A stretch of DNA of 8,757 nucleotides from Citreimonas sp042096055. Its GTDB lineage: Bacteria > Pseudomonadota > Alphaproteobacteria > Rhodobacterales > Rhodobacteraceae. Positions 1 to 5,425 of this stretch are shown piece by piece. The DNA is taken from NCBI RefSeq assembly GCF_042096055.1, contig NZ_JBELMH010000102.1, positions 1 through 8,757 of the forward strand. The letters are read 5' to 3'. Made by a program: the position numbers and the translations under genes. The notes beneath the pieces were generated by a model. It worked only from the letters and a program-made list of their open reading frames with translations. It made no database searches and was not told where the DNA came from. Position 1 is the stretch's first letter; the number at the start of each line of letters is the position of its first letter.

Positions 1-812
1 CGGGCCAGCGCGGGCTGGTGCTGATCGACCGTTCGGAGCTGTACAAAGGACGTCCCGTCAAGAGCCTCGTCGAGGGTCTGACGAAGAAGGGCGGCCGGAA
101 CAACACCGGACGGATCACCGCACGACGCCGCGGTGGCGGGGCGAAACGCCTCTACCGGATCGTCGATTTCAAGCGGACGAAGTTCGACGTGCAGGGCACC
201 GTTGCCCGCATCGAATACGACCCCAACCGGACCGCCTTCATCGCGCTCATCCAGTACGATGACGGCGAGCAGGCCTACATCCTGGCGCCCCAGCGCCTGG
301 GCATCGGCGACCGCGTGATCGCGTCCGCCAAGGCAGACATCAAGCCGGGCAACTGCATGCCGTTCTCGGGCATGCCGATCGGCACGATCGTCCACAACAT
401 CGAGCTGAAGCCCGGCAAGGGCGGCCAGATCGCGCGCGCCGCGGGCACCTACGCCCAGTTCGTCGGCCGTGACGGCGGCTACGCCCAGATCCGCCTGAGC
501 TCGGGCGAACTGCGCATGGTCCGCCAGGAATGCCTCGCCACCGTGGGTGCCGTGTCGAACCCCGACAACAGCAACCAGAACTTCGGCAAGGCCGGCCGCA
601 CACGCCATCAAGGCAAGCGTCCTTCGGTCCGCGGCGTCGTCATGAACCCGATCGACCACCCCCATGGTGGTGGTGAGGGTCGGACCTCGGGCGGTCGTCA
701 CCCGGTGACCCCGTGGGGCAAGCCGACCAAGGGCAAGCGCACCCGCAACCCCAACAAGGCGTCGCAGAAGCTGATCCTGCGCTCGCGCCACGCCAAGAAG
801 AAAGGGCGCTAA
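1..812 (+). CDS. rplB: 50S ribosomal protein L2, 5' end cut by window
   Basis: Large-subunit protein L2 binds 23S rRNA and supports subunit association and the peptidyl-transferase centre. The frame is open from position 3 and reads GQRGLVLIDRSELYKG, which matches the region just after the usual N-terminus, so about 11 residues lie upstream. The GTG at 18 is an internal valine, not the start. About 269 codons are visible, giving a full length near 280, normal for bacterial L2. The family hallmark NPIDHPHGGGEGRTSGGRHP is present near the C-terminus, including the conserved histidine important for peptidyl transfer, followed by the basic tail ending in RSRHAKKKGR. The TAA is followed after 3 nt by rpsS, as expected in the S10 operon. 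Nothing appears broken. Confidence 0.98.
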   Translation, partial: GQRGLVLIDRSELYKGRPVKSLVEGLTKKGGRNNTGRITARRRGGGAKRLYRIVDFKRTKFDVQGTVARIEYDPNRTAFIALIQYDDGEQAYILAPQRLGIGDRVIASAKADIKPGNCMPFSGMPIGTIVHNIELKPGKGGQIARAAGTYAQFVGRDGGYAQIRLSSGELRMVRQECLATVGAVSNPDNSNQNFGKAGRTRHQGKRPSVRGVVMNPIDHPHGGGEGRTSGGRHPVTPWGKPTKGKRTRNPNKASQKLILRSRHAKKKGR

Positions 813-815
813 GAC

Positions 816-1094
816 ATGGCACGCTCTGTTTGGAAGGGCCCCTTCGTCGATGCTTACGTCCTCAAGAAGGCCGAGAAAGCACGCGATTCCGGGCGCAACG
901 AAGTCATCAAGATCTGGTCGCGCCGTTCGACGATCCTGCCGCAGTTCGTGGGTCTCACGTTCGGCGTCTACAACGGGCACAAGCATGTGCCGGTGAACGT
1001 GACCGAGGACATGATCGGCCAGAAATTCGGTGAATACTCGCCGACGCGCACCTATTACGGGCACGCGGCCGACAAGAAAGCGAAGAGGAAATAA
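816..1094 (+). CDS. rpsS: 30S ribosomal protein S19
   Basis: S19 sits in the head of the small subunit, partners S13 and contacts 16S rRNA near the A site. The 92-residue product starts MARSVWKGPFVD and is the usual length for the family (E. coli also 92). The recognisable core runs through IKIWSRRSTILPQFVG (residues 31-46), VYNGHKHVPV (51-60) and GEYSPTRTYYGHA (72-84), then a lysine-rich tail. The start lies 3 nt after the rplB stop, preceded by a purine-rich stretch (AAGAAAGGG) within the rplB 3' end, which suggests translational coupling. Frame and length agree with no alternative start. It is an ordinary S10-operon member. Confidence 0.98.
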   Translation: MARSVWKGPFVDAYVLKKAEKARDSGRNEVIKIWSRRSTILPQFVGLTFGVYNGHKHVPVNVTEDMIGQKFGEYSPTRTYYGHAADKKAKRK

Positions 1095-1097
1095 GCC

Positions 1098-1478
1098 ATG
1101 GGCAAGGATAAGAATCCCCGCCGCGTGGCGGACAACGAGGCGATGGCCAAGCTGCGCATGCTGCGCACCAGCCCGCAGAAGCTCAACCTCGTCGCTCAGC
1201 TGATCCGCGGCAAGAAGGTCGAGCGCGCTCTGACCGATCTGACCTTCTCGAAGAAGCGGATCTCGGACGACGTGCGCAAGTGCCTGCAATCGGCCATCGC
1301 GAACGCCGAGAACAACCATGGCCTGGACGTCGACGAGCTGATCGTCGCCGAGGCCTATGTCGGCAAGAACCTGGTGATGAAGCGCGGACGTCCGCGGGCG
1401 CGTGGCAGGTTCGGCCGGATCAACAAGCCGTTCTCGGAAATCACCATCAAGGTGCGCCAGATCGAGGAGCAAGCCTAA
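1098..1478 (+). CDS. rplV: 50S ribosomal protein L22
   Basis: L22 is an early assembly protein; its long beta-hairpin lines the peptide exit tunnel and is a known site of macrolide-resistance changes. The 126-residue product has the core LRTSPQKLNLVAQLIRGKKV (residues 22-41), the helix KCLQSAIANAENNHGLD (61-77), and the hairpin region AYVGKNLVMKRGRPRARGRF (86-105), which shows no insertion or deletion by eye. Its N-terminus (MGKDKNPRRVADNEAMAK) is longer than in E. coli L22 (110 aa), as is common in alphaproteobacteria. A GAAGAGGA ribosome-binding site at 1082-1089 supports the ATG. Its TAA overlaps the rpsC ATG by one base (TAATG), a coupled arrangement. Confidence 0.98.
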   Translation: MGKDKNPRRVADNEAMAKLRMLRTSPQKLNLVAQLIRGKKVERALTDLTFSKKRISDDVRKCLQSAIANAENNHGLDVDELIVAEAYVGKNLVMKRGRPRARGRFGRINKPFSEITIKVRQIEEQA

Positions 1479-2185
1479 TGGGTAACAAGACCAATCCGAT
1501 CGGCATGCGCCTGCAGGTCAACCGTACCTGGGACAGCCGCTGGTTCGCCGACACCAAGGATTACGGTGATCTGCTGCTCGAGGATATTCGCATCCGCGAT
1601 TTCATCCACGAGGAGGCTAAGCAGGCCGGCATCAGCCGCGTGATCATCGAGCGTCCGCACAAGAAGTGCCGCGTCACGATCCATGCCGGCCGTCCCGGCG
1701 TGATCATCGGCAAGAAGGGCGCCGACATCGAGGTGCTGCGCAAGAAGCTGTCGAAGATGACCGACAGCGAGCTGCACCTGAACATCGTCGAGGTCCGCAA
1801 GCCGGAGCTGGACGCGCGCCTGGTGGGTGAATCGATCGCCCAGCAGCTCGAGCGCCGGGTGTCGTTCCGCCGTGCCATGAAGCGCGCGGTGCAGAACGCC
1901 ATGCGCATGGGCGCGCTGGGGATCCGCGTGAACGTCGCCGGCCGTCTCGGCGGTGCCGAGATCGCGCGGACCGAATGGTACCGCGAGGGTCGCGTGCCGC
2001 TGCACACGCTGCGTGCCGACATCGACCACGCCGCCATCGACGCCCAGACGCCGTACGGCATCATCGGCATCAAGGTGTGGATCTTCCGCGGCGAGATCAT
2101 GGATCATGACCCGTCCGCGCATGATCGCCGTGCGCAGGAAATCCAGGACGGTCCGGCCCCGCGTGGCGCCGGTCGCGGCCGCTAA
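1478..2185 (+). CDS. rpsC: 30S ribosomal protein S3
   Basis: S3 is in the small-subunit head at the mRNA entry channel and contributes to mRNA unwinding. The product is 235 residues, against 233 in E. coli. It begins MGNKTNPIGMRLQVNRTW, the standard S3 start. A type II KH domain is visible with the loop VIIGKKGADI (GKKG at residues 78-81). The C-terminal domain contains GIRVNVAGRLGGAEIARTEW (148-167) and the arginine residues of the mRNA entry region. The tail is Gly/Arg-rich (PRGAGRGR). The ATG overlaps the rplV stop by 1 nt. The frame stays open upstream to about 1280, but that extension is a shadow of rplV and lacks S3 character, so the start at 1478 is chosen. Confidence 0.98.
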   Translation: MGNKTNPIGMRLQVNRTWDSRWFADTKDYGDLLLEDIRIRDFIHEEAKQAGISRVIIERPHKKCRVTIHAGRPGVIIGKKGADIEVLRKKLSKMTDSELHLNIVEVRKPELDARLVGESIAQQLERRVSFRRAMKRAVQNAMRMGALGIRVNVAGRLGGAEIARTEWYREGRVPLHTLRADIDHAAIDAQTPYGIIGIKVWIFRGEIMDHDPSAHDRRAQEIQDGPAPRGAGRGR

Positions 2186-2197
2186 GGAGGGGATGAC

Positions 2198-2611
2198 ATG
2201 CTTCAACCCAAACGCACCAAGTTCCGCAAGATGCAGAAGGGCCGGATCAAGGGCGAGGCCAAGGGCGGCTCGGACCTGAACTTCGGCACCTTCGGCCTGA
2301 AGGCGACCCAGCCCGAGCGCGTCACCGCGCGCCAGATCGAGGCAGCCCGCCGTGCCATGACGCGCCACATGAAGCGTCAGGGCCGCGTCTGGATCCGGAT
2401 CTTCCCCGACACCCCGATCTCGGCCAAGCCGATCGAGGTCCGCATGGGCAAGGGCAAGGGTTCGGTCGACCGCTGGGCCTGCAAGGTCAAGCCGGGCCGC
2501 GTGATGTTCGAGATCGACGGCGTCAGCGAGGAGATCGCCCGCGAGGCGCTGCGCCTCGCGGCCATGAAGCTGCCGATCAAGACGCGCACCGTGGTCCGCG
2601 AAGACTGGTAA
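2198..2611 (+). CDS. rplP: 50S ribosomal protein L16
   Basis: L16 organises 23S rRNA near the A-site tRNA elbow and is a late assembly protein. The 137-residue product begins MLQPKRTKFRKMQKGR and carries LTARQIEAARRAMTR-like sequence (VTARQIEAARRAMTR, residues 42-56) and VRMGKGKGSV (81-90). Arg82 aligns with E. coli Arg81, the residue hydroxylated there by the oxygenase YcfD (established knowledge; alignment done by eye). A very strong Shine-Dalgarno, AAGGAGG at 2184-2190, lies 7 nt before the ATG and overlaps the rpsC stop. Unlike the classical operon, rpmC does not follow; a terminator-like hairpin and two non-ribosomal genes come next. Confidence 0.98.
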   Translation: MLQPKRTKFRKMQKGRIKGEAKGGSDLNFGTFGLKATQPERVTARQIEAARRAMTRHMKRQGRVWIRIFPDTPISAKPIEVRMGKGKGSVDRWACKVKPGRVMFEIDGVSEEIAREALRLAAMKLPIKTRTVVREDW

Positions 2612-2633
2612 GCCCGGTCCGAGGGACGTGAAC

Positions 2634-2668
2634 AAGGGCCCCCGGCGCGCATGCGGCGGGGGTCTTTT
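2634..2668 (+). terminator. Terminator or attenuator hairpin after rplP
   Basis: The left arm is AAGGGCCCCCG + G + CGC (2634-2648), the loop is GCAT (2649-2652), and the right arm is GCG + G + CGGGGGTCTT (2653-2667). CCCCCG (2639-2644) pairs perfectly with CGGGGG (2657-2662). One G-G mismatch (2645/2656) and two G-U pairs occur. The right arm runs directly into TCTTTT (2663-2668). This is a good match to an intrinsic terminator and lies 22 nt past the rplP stop. Because further + strand genes follow, it may be partial (an attenuator) rather than a full stop. Termination strength is inferred. Confidence 0.75.
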
Positions 2669-2691
2669 CGTGTCGGTTTTCGCCAAACGGC

Positions 2692-2697
2692 AGGAGG
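2692..2697 (+). promoter_or_regulatory. Ribosome-binding site deciding the 2704 start
   Basis: AGGAGG directly abuts an ATG at 2698 (zero spacing) but lies 6 nt before the ATG at 2704. The second spacing is workable and the first is not, so the coding start is placed at 2704. Confidence 0.75.
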
Positions 2698-2703
2698 ATG
2701 CAG

Positions 2704-3393
2704 ATGATCGCATGGCTGCGCGTCACCCTCTCGAAGCTCGTGATGCGGGCGAGCGAGCGGGGCAATCCGCTGGCCCGGCGTCTCAACGCCCGGGCGACGC
2801 AGAATTACATCGCAAACCTGCCGCCGCATTCGGCGATCGTGCCCGGCCCGTTCGAGGTGCCCGATCTCGACCGCCCGCTGCCCGACAGCGCGCGCGCGCG
2901 GCTGTTCGGCGACCACGAACTGGTGCCGCTTGACCCCGCGCCCGTGCGGCCCGATGACCTTCTCGGCCGGCGCGCGGGCGACATCCAAACCGAACTGGGC
3001 AGCACCGGCGTGGGCAACCACGGCTTCGTCGGCATCGAGCTGGGCGAGGACTGGCTGATCGTGCCGCTGTATGCCGCCGCGCGGTGGATCGCGGTCGACG
3101 GCCGCTTGCTCGAGGACCCCGACCACGCCGCCGCGGGGCGCCCGAAACCGTGGGCGGCCGCGGACGGCTCGGCCCGTGCGCGCCTCGCCGGCGCCACCGT
3201 CACCGCCGCGCGGCTGCAGCCGGACGGGATGCGGCTGGAGCTGGACAACGGCGCGCGGATCGAGATCCAGCCCGACCCGGCCGGCCGCCCGCGCATGGAA
3301 CACGGCGGCCATGCCCGCGCGTTCCTGCCCGAAGACGACCTGGCATCCGCCCTGTTCCTCAGCCCGACGCCCGTGCTGTACACCCTGGGCTGA
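2704..3393 (+). CDS. Unrecognised protein inside ribosomal cluster
   Basis: I do not recognise this 229-residue family and assign no function. The N-terminus MIAWLRVTLSKLVMRASERG (1-20) looks like a basic amphipathic helix, not a classical signal peptide. Residues about 40-90 are rich in Pro, Asp and Arg. A more hydrophobic central block includes GVGNHGFVGIELG and DWLIVPLYAAARWIAVDGR (about 102-134). The C-terminal third (about 160-195) reads as alternating beta strands around LAGATVTAARLQPDGMRLEL followed by DNGARIEI. There is no cysteine, no clear transmembrane segment and no catalytic motif. It follows the post-rplP hairpin and lies 32 nt before the oxygenase gene, so the two are probably cotranscribed. 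The reading frame is intact and has GC-rich codon use, so it is probably a real protein, but expression is unproven. Confidence 0.85.
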   Translation: MIAWLRVTLSKLVMRASERGNPLARRLNARATQNYIANLPPHSAIVPGPFEVPDLDRPLPDSARARLFGDHELVPLDPAPVRPDDLLGRRAGDIQTELGSTGVGNHGFVGIELGEDWLIVPLYAAARWIAVDGRLLEDPDHAAAGRPKPWAAADGSARARLAGATVTAARLQPDGMRLELDNGARIEIQPDPAGRPRMEHGGHARAFLPEDDLASALFLSPTPVLYTLG

Positions 3394-3425
3394 CGCCCGC
3401 CGATCCCGATCCCGGAGGAAGACCC

Positions 3426-4046
3426 ATGCCCGACATCCGCTCGCTCTTCGCGACCCGCCTCTACCACGCCAAGCTGTCCGACCACGGCCCCGCGGTGGAC
3501 AACCGCGAGCTGACCGCGTCGTGCTATTCCATCGCCGAGGACGACGAGGCCGGGCAGGAATGGTGCGAGACCGAGGGTTATCCCGGCTACACCTCGTACG
3601 CCTCGCTGACGGACTTGCCGTGGCGCTTCCCGATCTTCGCCGACGTGGTCAAGGCGCTCGACGCGCACGTGGCGGCCTTCGCGAAGGACCTGGAGTTCGA
3701 CCTCGACGACAAGGCGCTGGTGCTCGAGGACATATGGATCAACGTCCTGCCCGAGGGTGGCAGCCACGGCAGCCACATCCACCCGCACTCGGTCATCTCG
3801 GGGACGACCTACGTGCAGATGCCGGGCGGGACCAGCGCGCTGAAGCTCGAGGACCCGCGCCTGCCGATGATGATGGCCGCCCCGGTGCGCAACAAGGGCG
3901 CGCGCGAGGAGCTCAAGAGCTTCGTCTACGTGACCCCCGAGGCGGGCGACGTGCTGCTGTGGGAAAGCTGGCTGCGCCACGAGGTGCCGATGAACATGGC
4001 CGAGGACGACCGCATCAGCGTCAGCTTCAACTACAAGTGGGAGTGA
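3426..4046 (+). CDS. Putative 2OG-Fe(II) oxygenase, TIGR02466-like
   Basis: The 206-residue protein resembles the putative 2OG-Fe(II) oxygenase family described as TIGR02466 / 2OG-FeII_Oxy_5. Members are expected to be cytosolic and to use Fe(II), O2 and 2-oxoglutarate; the substrate is unknown. Family blocks in order are WINVLPEGGSHGSHIHPHS (104-122) with an HxH pair H117/H119, SGTTYVQMPGG (125-135), LEDPR (141-145), GDVLLWESWLRHEVP (174-188) with H185, and DRISVSFNY (195-203) with R196. By analogy H117 and/or H119 with H185 would bind iron and R196 would bind 2-oxoglutarate; this is inference. GGAGGA at 3414-3419 lies 6 nt before the ATG. The frame is open further upstream but only as a shadow of the preceding gene. 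It is the second gene of the insert between rplP and rpmC. Confidence 0.88.
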   Translation: MPDIRSLFATRLYHAKLSDHGPAVDNRELTASCYSIAEDDEAGQEWCETEGYPGYTSYASLTDLPWRFPIFADVVKALDAHVAAFAKDLEFDLDDKALVLEDIWINVLPEGGSHGSHIHPHSVISGTTYVQMPGGTSALKLEDPRLPMMMAAPVRNKGAREELKSFVYVTPEAGDVLLWESWLRHEVPMNMAEDDRISVSFNYKWE

Positions 4047-4103
4047 ATCCCGCAGGGCGCCGCGGGGTCTGGCGGACGTTCCGGACCGCGTGAAGACGCG
4101 GGG

Positions 4104-4132
4104 TTGCCAAGTAAAGCGAAGCGGCCTATACG
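4104..4132 (+). promoter_or_regulatory. Candidate promoter for rpmC-rpsQ and beyond
   Basis: TTGCCA (4104-4109), 17 nt, then TATACG (4127-4132) resembles a housekeeping sigma promoter: 5 of 6 bases match TTGACA and 4 of 6 match TATAAT. Transcription would start near 4139 and give a leader of about 84 nt before rpmC. It lies in the only long gap before ribosomal genes resume after the insert. This is a by-eye match; no transcription data are available. Confidence 0.45.
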
Positions 4133-4139
4133 GCCGTTT
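4119..4139 (+). repeat. Inverted repeat over the -10 candidate
   Basis: AAGCGGCC (4119-4126), TATAC spacer, GGCCGTTT (4132-4139). CGGCC/GGCCG pair perfectly, then G4121-T4137 is a wobble, then two A-T pairs. The TATAC spacer is the core of the proposed -10 box. The repeat could be an operator over the promoter, or in RNA a short terminator-like hairpin with a weak TTT tail ending the insert. The sequence alone does not separate these. Confidence 0.5.
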
Positions 4140-4152
4140 CATCCACGGACTC

Positions 4153-4199
4153 CACCGGAATCAGGGTGACCCAGGGCATATGCATGGGGCTCTCCGGTG
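4153..4199 (+). repeat. Long-loop inverted repeat in rpmC leader
   Basis: CACCGGA (4153-4159) and TCCGGTG (4193-4199) are exact reverse complements, with a 33-nt interval holding GGGTGACCC (4164-4172) and the palindrome GCATATGC (4176-4183). In RNA this would make a closed domain ending 10 nt before the rpmC Shine-Dalgarno. A regulatory role is inference. Confidence 0.45.
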
Positions 4200-4209
4200 A
4201 TGTTGAAAG

Positions 4210-4218
4210 AAGGAAGGG
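4210..4218 (+). promoter_or_regulatory. Ribosome-binding site deciding rpmC start
   Basis: AAGGAAGGG lies 4 nt before ATG 4223 (about 5-9 nt from its AGG cores). It favours that start over in-frame candidates at 4166 (GTG) and 4184 (ATG), which lack a comparable site. Confidence 0.7.
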
Positions 4219-4222
4219 CGAC

Positions 4223-4429
4223 ATGAACGCCAGCGAACTCCGTGACAAGACCCCGGACCAGCTCCGGGACCAGCTTGTCCAGCTCAAGAAGGAGGCCTTC
4301 AACCTCCGATTCCAGGCGGCCACCGGCCAGTCGGAAAACACCGCGCGCATGCGCGTCGTCCGTCGCGACGTCGCCCGCGTGAAGACGATCCTGAACGAAA
4401 AGGCGGCCGCGACCGCAACGGAGGCGTAA
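4223..4429 (+). CDS. rpmC: 50S ribosomal protein L29
   Basis: L29 lies by the peptide exit tunnel next to L23, where signal recognition particle and trigger factor dock. The 68-residue product starts MNASELRDKTPDQLRDQLVQ and is all-helical in appearance. It contains LKKEAFNLRFQAATGQ (21-36), the L29 hallmark, then ARMRVVRRDVARVKTILNEK (41-60) and a short Ala/Thr tail. Family length is 63-70, so the start at 4223 fits and upstream extensions do not. It sits 176 nt after the oxygenase gene, not directly after rplP as in the classical order. The candidate promoter and leader upstream suggest it is the first gene of a new transcription unit. rpsQ follows after 4 nt. Confidence 0.97.
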   Translation: MNASELRDKTPDQLRDQLVQLKKEAFNLRFQAATGQSENTARMRVVRRDVARVKTILNEKAAATATEA

Positions 4430-4433
4430 GACA

Positions 4434-4664
4434 ATGCCCAAGCGTATCCTGCAAGGCACCGTCACCTCGACCGCCAACGCCCAGACCGTGACCGTCCTGG
4501 TCGAGCGCCGCTTCAAGCATCCGATGATGCAGAAGACCGTCAAGCGCACCAAGAAATACCGCGCCCATGACGAGGCCGGCAGCTACTCCGTGGGCGACAC
4601 CGTCCGCATCATCGAATGCGCGCCCCGGTCCAAGACCAAACGCTGGGAGGTGGTCGCGGAGTAA
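4434..4664 (+). CDS. rpsQ: 30S ribosomal protein S17
   Basis: S17 is a primary binder of 16S rRNA in the 5' domain with an OB-type fold. The 76-residue product (84 in E. coli, whose extra residues are terminal) begins MPKRILQGTVTSTANAQTVT and holds VERRFKHPMMQKTVKRTKKY (23-42). The family signature GDTVRIIECAPRSKTKRW (54-71) follows. Its Shine-Dalgarno GGAGG lies within the rpmC 3' end, 9 nt before the ATG, so translation is likely coupled to rpmC. In E. coli this is the last S10-operon gene. Here too a gap of 81 nt follows before rplN. Confidence 0.98.
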   Translation: MPKRILQGTVTSTANAQTVTVLVERRFKHPMMQKTVKRTKKYRAHDEAGSYSVGDTVRIIECAPRSKTKRWEVVAE

Positions 4665-4745
4665 TCCGCGCCCCCCATACCGGTTTACGAAACCCCGGGG
4701 TCAATGTCCCAGTGAAGGGCGGCCCCGGAAGTCGGGAGACACCAC
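4665..4745 (+). other. S10/spc border gap, structured rplN leader
   Basis: This 81-nt gap is where E. coli has the spc promoter. A small hairpin GGTTT-ACG-AAACC occupies 4682-4694. CCGGGG (4695-4700) is complementary to CCCCGG (4723-4728), with inner CCC (4708-4710) and GGG (4717-4719) able to pair, so a larger folded leader is possible. A modest Shine-Dalgarno GGGAG (4734-4738) precedes rplN by 7 nt. I found no convincing -35/-10 pair. Confidence 0.4.
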
Positions 4746-5114
4746 ATGATCCAGATGCAGACCAATCTGGATGTCGCTGACAATTCCGGAGCCCGGAAGG
4801 TTCAGTGCATCAAGGTCCTCGGCGGCTCGCACCGCCGCTACGCATCGGTCGGCGACATCATCGTCGTTTCCGTCAAGGAGGCCATTCCGCGCGGCCGCGT
4901 GAAGAAGGGCGACGTCCGCAAGGCCGTCGTCGTGCGCACCGCCAAGGAAGTCCGCCGCGAGGACGGGACCGCGATCCGCTTCGACCGCAACGCAGCCGTC
5001 ATCCTCAACAACGCGAACGAGCCCGTCGGCACCCGTATCTTCGGCCCGGTGGTTCGCGAGCTGCGTGCCAAGAACTTCATGAAGATCATCTCGCTTGCTC
5101 CGGAGGTGCTGTGA
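4746..5114 (+). CDS. rplN: 50S ribosomal protein L14
   Basis: L14 binds 23S rRNA at the subunit interface, forms an intersubunit bridge with 16S rRNA, and is the docking site of the silencing factor RsfS. The 122-residue product has the exact family length. It begins MIQMQTNLDVADNSGARKVQ and contains CIKVLGGSHRRYASVGDIIV (21-40), the signature around AIPRGRVKKGDVRKAVVVRT (46-65), and the C-terminal RELRAKNFMKIISLAPEVL. It is the first gene of the spc group; its TGA overlaps the rplX ATG by 1 nt (TGATG read as GTGATGG), indicating coupled translation. Confidence 0.98.
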   Translation: MIQMQTNLDVADNSGARKVQCIKVLGGSHRRYASVGDIIVVSVKEAIPRGRVKKGDVRKAVVVRTAKEVRREDGTAIRFDRNAAVILNNANEPVGTRIFGPVVRELRAKNFMKIISLAPEVL

Positions 5115-5425
5115 TGGCTGCCAAACTGCGCAAGGGTGACAAGGTCATCGTCCTGGCCGGCAAGGACAAGGGCAAGACCGGCGAGATCAGCCGCGTCATG
5201 CCGACCGAAGGCAAGGCCGTGGTCGAGGGCGTGAACATCGCCATCCGCCACACCAAGCAGAGCCAGTCGAACCAGGGCGGCCGCATTCCGCAGGCCCAGC
5301 CGATCGACCTGTCGAACCTCGCCCTCGTCGATGCCAACGGCAAGCCGACGCGCGTGGGCTTCCGCATCGAAGGGGACAAGAAGGTCCGCTTCGCCAAGAC
5401 CACGGGGGACGTGATCGATGCTTGA
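5114..5425 (+). CDS. rplX: 50S ribosomal protein L24
   Basis: L24 is an assembly initiator that binds the 5' domain of 23S rRNA. The 103-residue product (104 in E. coli) carries an N-terminal KOW motif around KGDKVIVLAGKDKGKTGEI (7-25). VEGVNIAIRHTKQSQ (37-51) and the basic C-terminal half with GFRIEGDKKVRF (82-93) follow. Its ATG overlaps the rplN stop by 1 nt, and the rplE start lies 8 nt inside its own 3' end. In-frame open sequence reaches upstream into rplN but is only a shadow of that gene. Confidence 0.98.
   Translation: MAAKLRKGDKVIVLAGKDKGKTGEISRVMPTEGKAVVEGVNIAIRHTKQSQSNQGGRIPQAQPIDLSNLALVDANGKPTRVGFRIEGDKKVRFAKTTGDVIDA

Noticed and set aside
1475..2713. Long antisense open frame of about 412 codons across rpsC and rplP
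   Set aside because: It mirrors certain S3 and L16 genes; GC-rich third positions keep the antisense frame open. The composition is low-complexity (Ala, Arg, Asp, His, Leu) with no motif.
2704..4046. The insert as a mobile element or recent transfer
   Set aside because: No transposase, integrase, terminal repeats or target duplications are seen, and base composition is GC-rich like the neighbours; lower codon optimisation alone fits ordinary expression level.
4049..4066. CCCGC/GCGGG hairpin just after the oxygenase stop as terminator
   Set aside because: It has only 5 bp with an 8-nt loop and no T run, too weak to call.
2805..4142. Long antisense open frame of about 445 codons across the insert
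   Set aside because: The + strand frames there have ribosome-binding sites and, for the oxygenase, clear family motifs; the antisense product has none.
4180..4200. Six-codon upstream frame (MHGALR) before rpmC, a possible leader peptide
   Set aside because: Only a weak AGGG at very short spacing precedes it and no run of regulatory codons is present; a chance ATG in a palindrome is more likely.
4166..4222. N-terminal extension of rpmC from GTG 4166 or ATG 4184
   Set aside because: L29 length and N-terminus fit 4223, which alone has a strong ribosome-binding site; the extension overlaps the leader inverted repeat.
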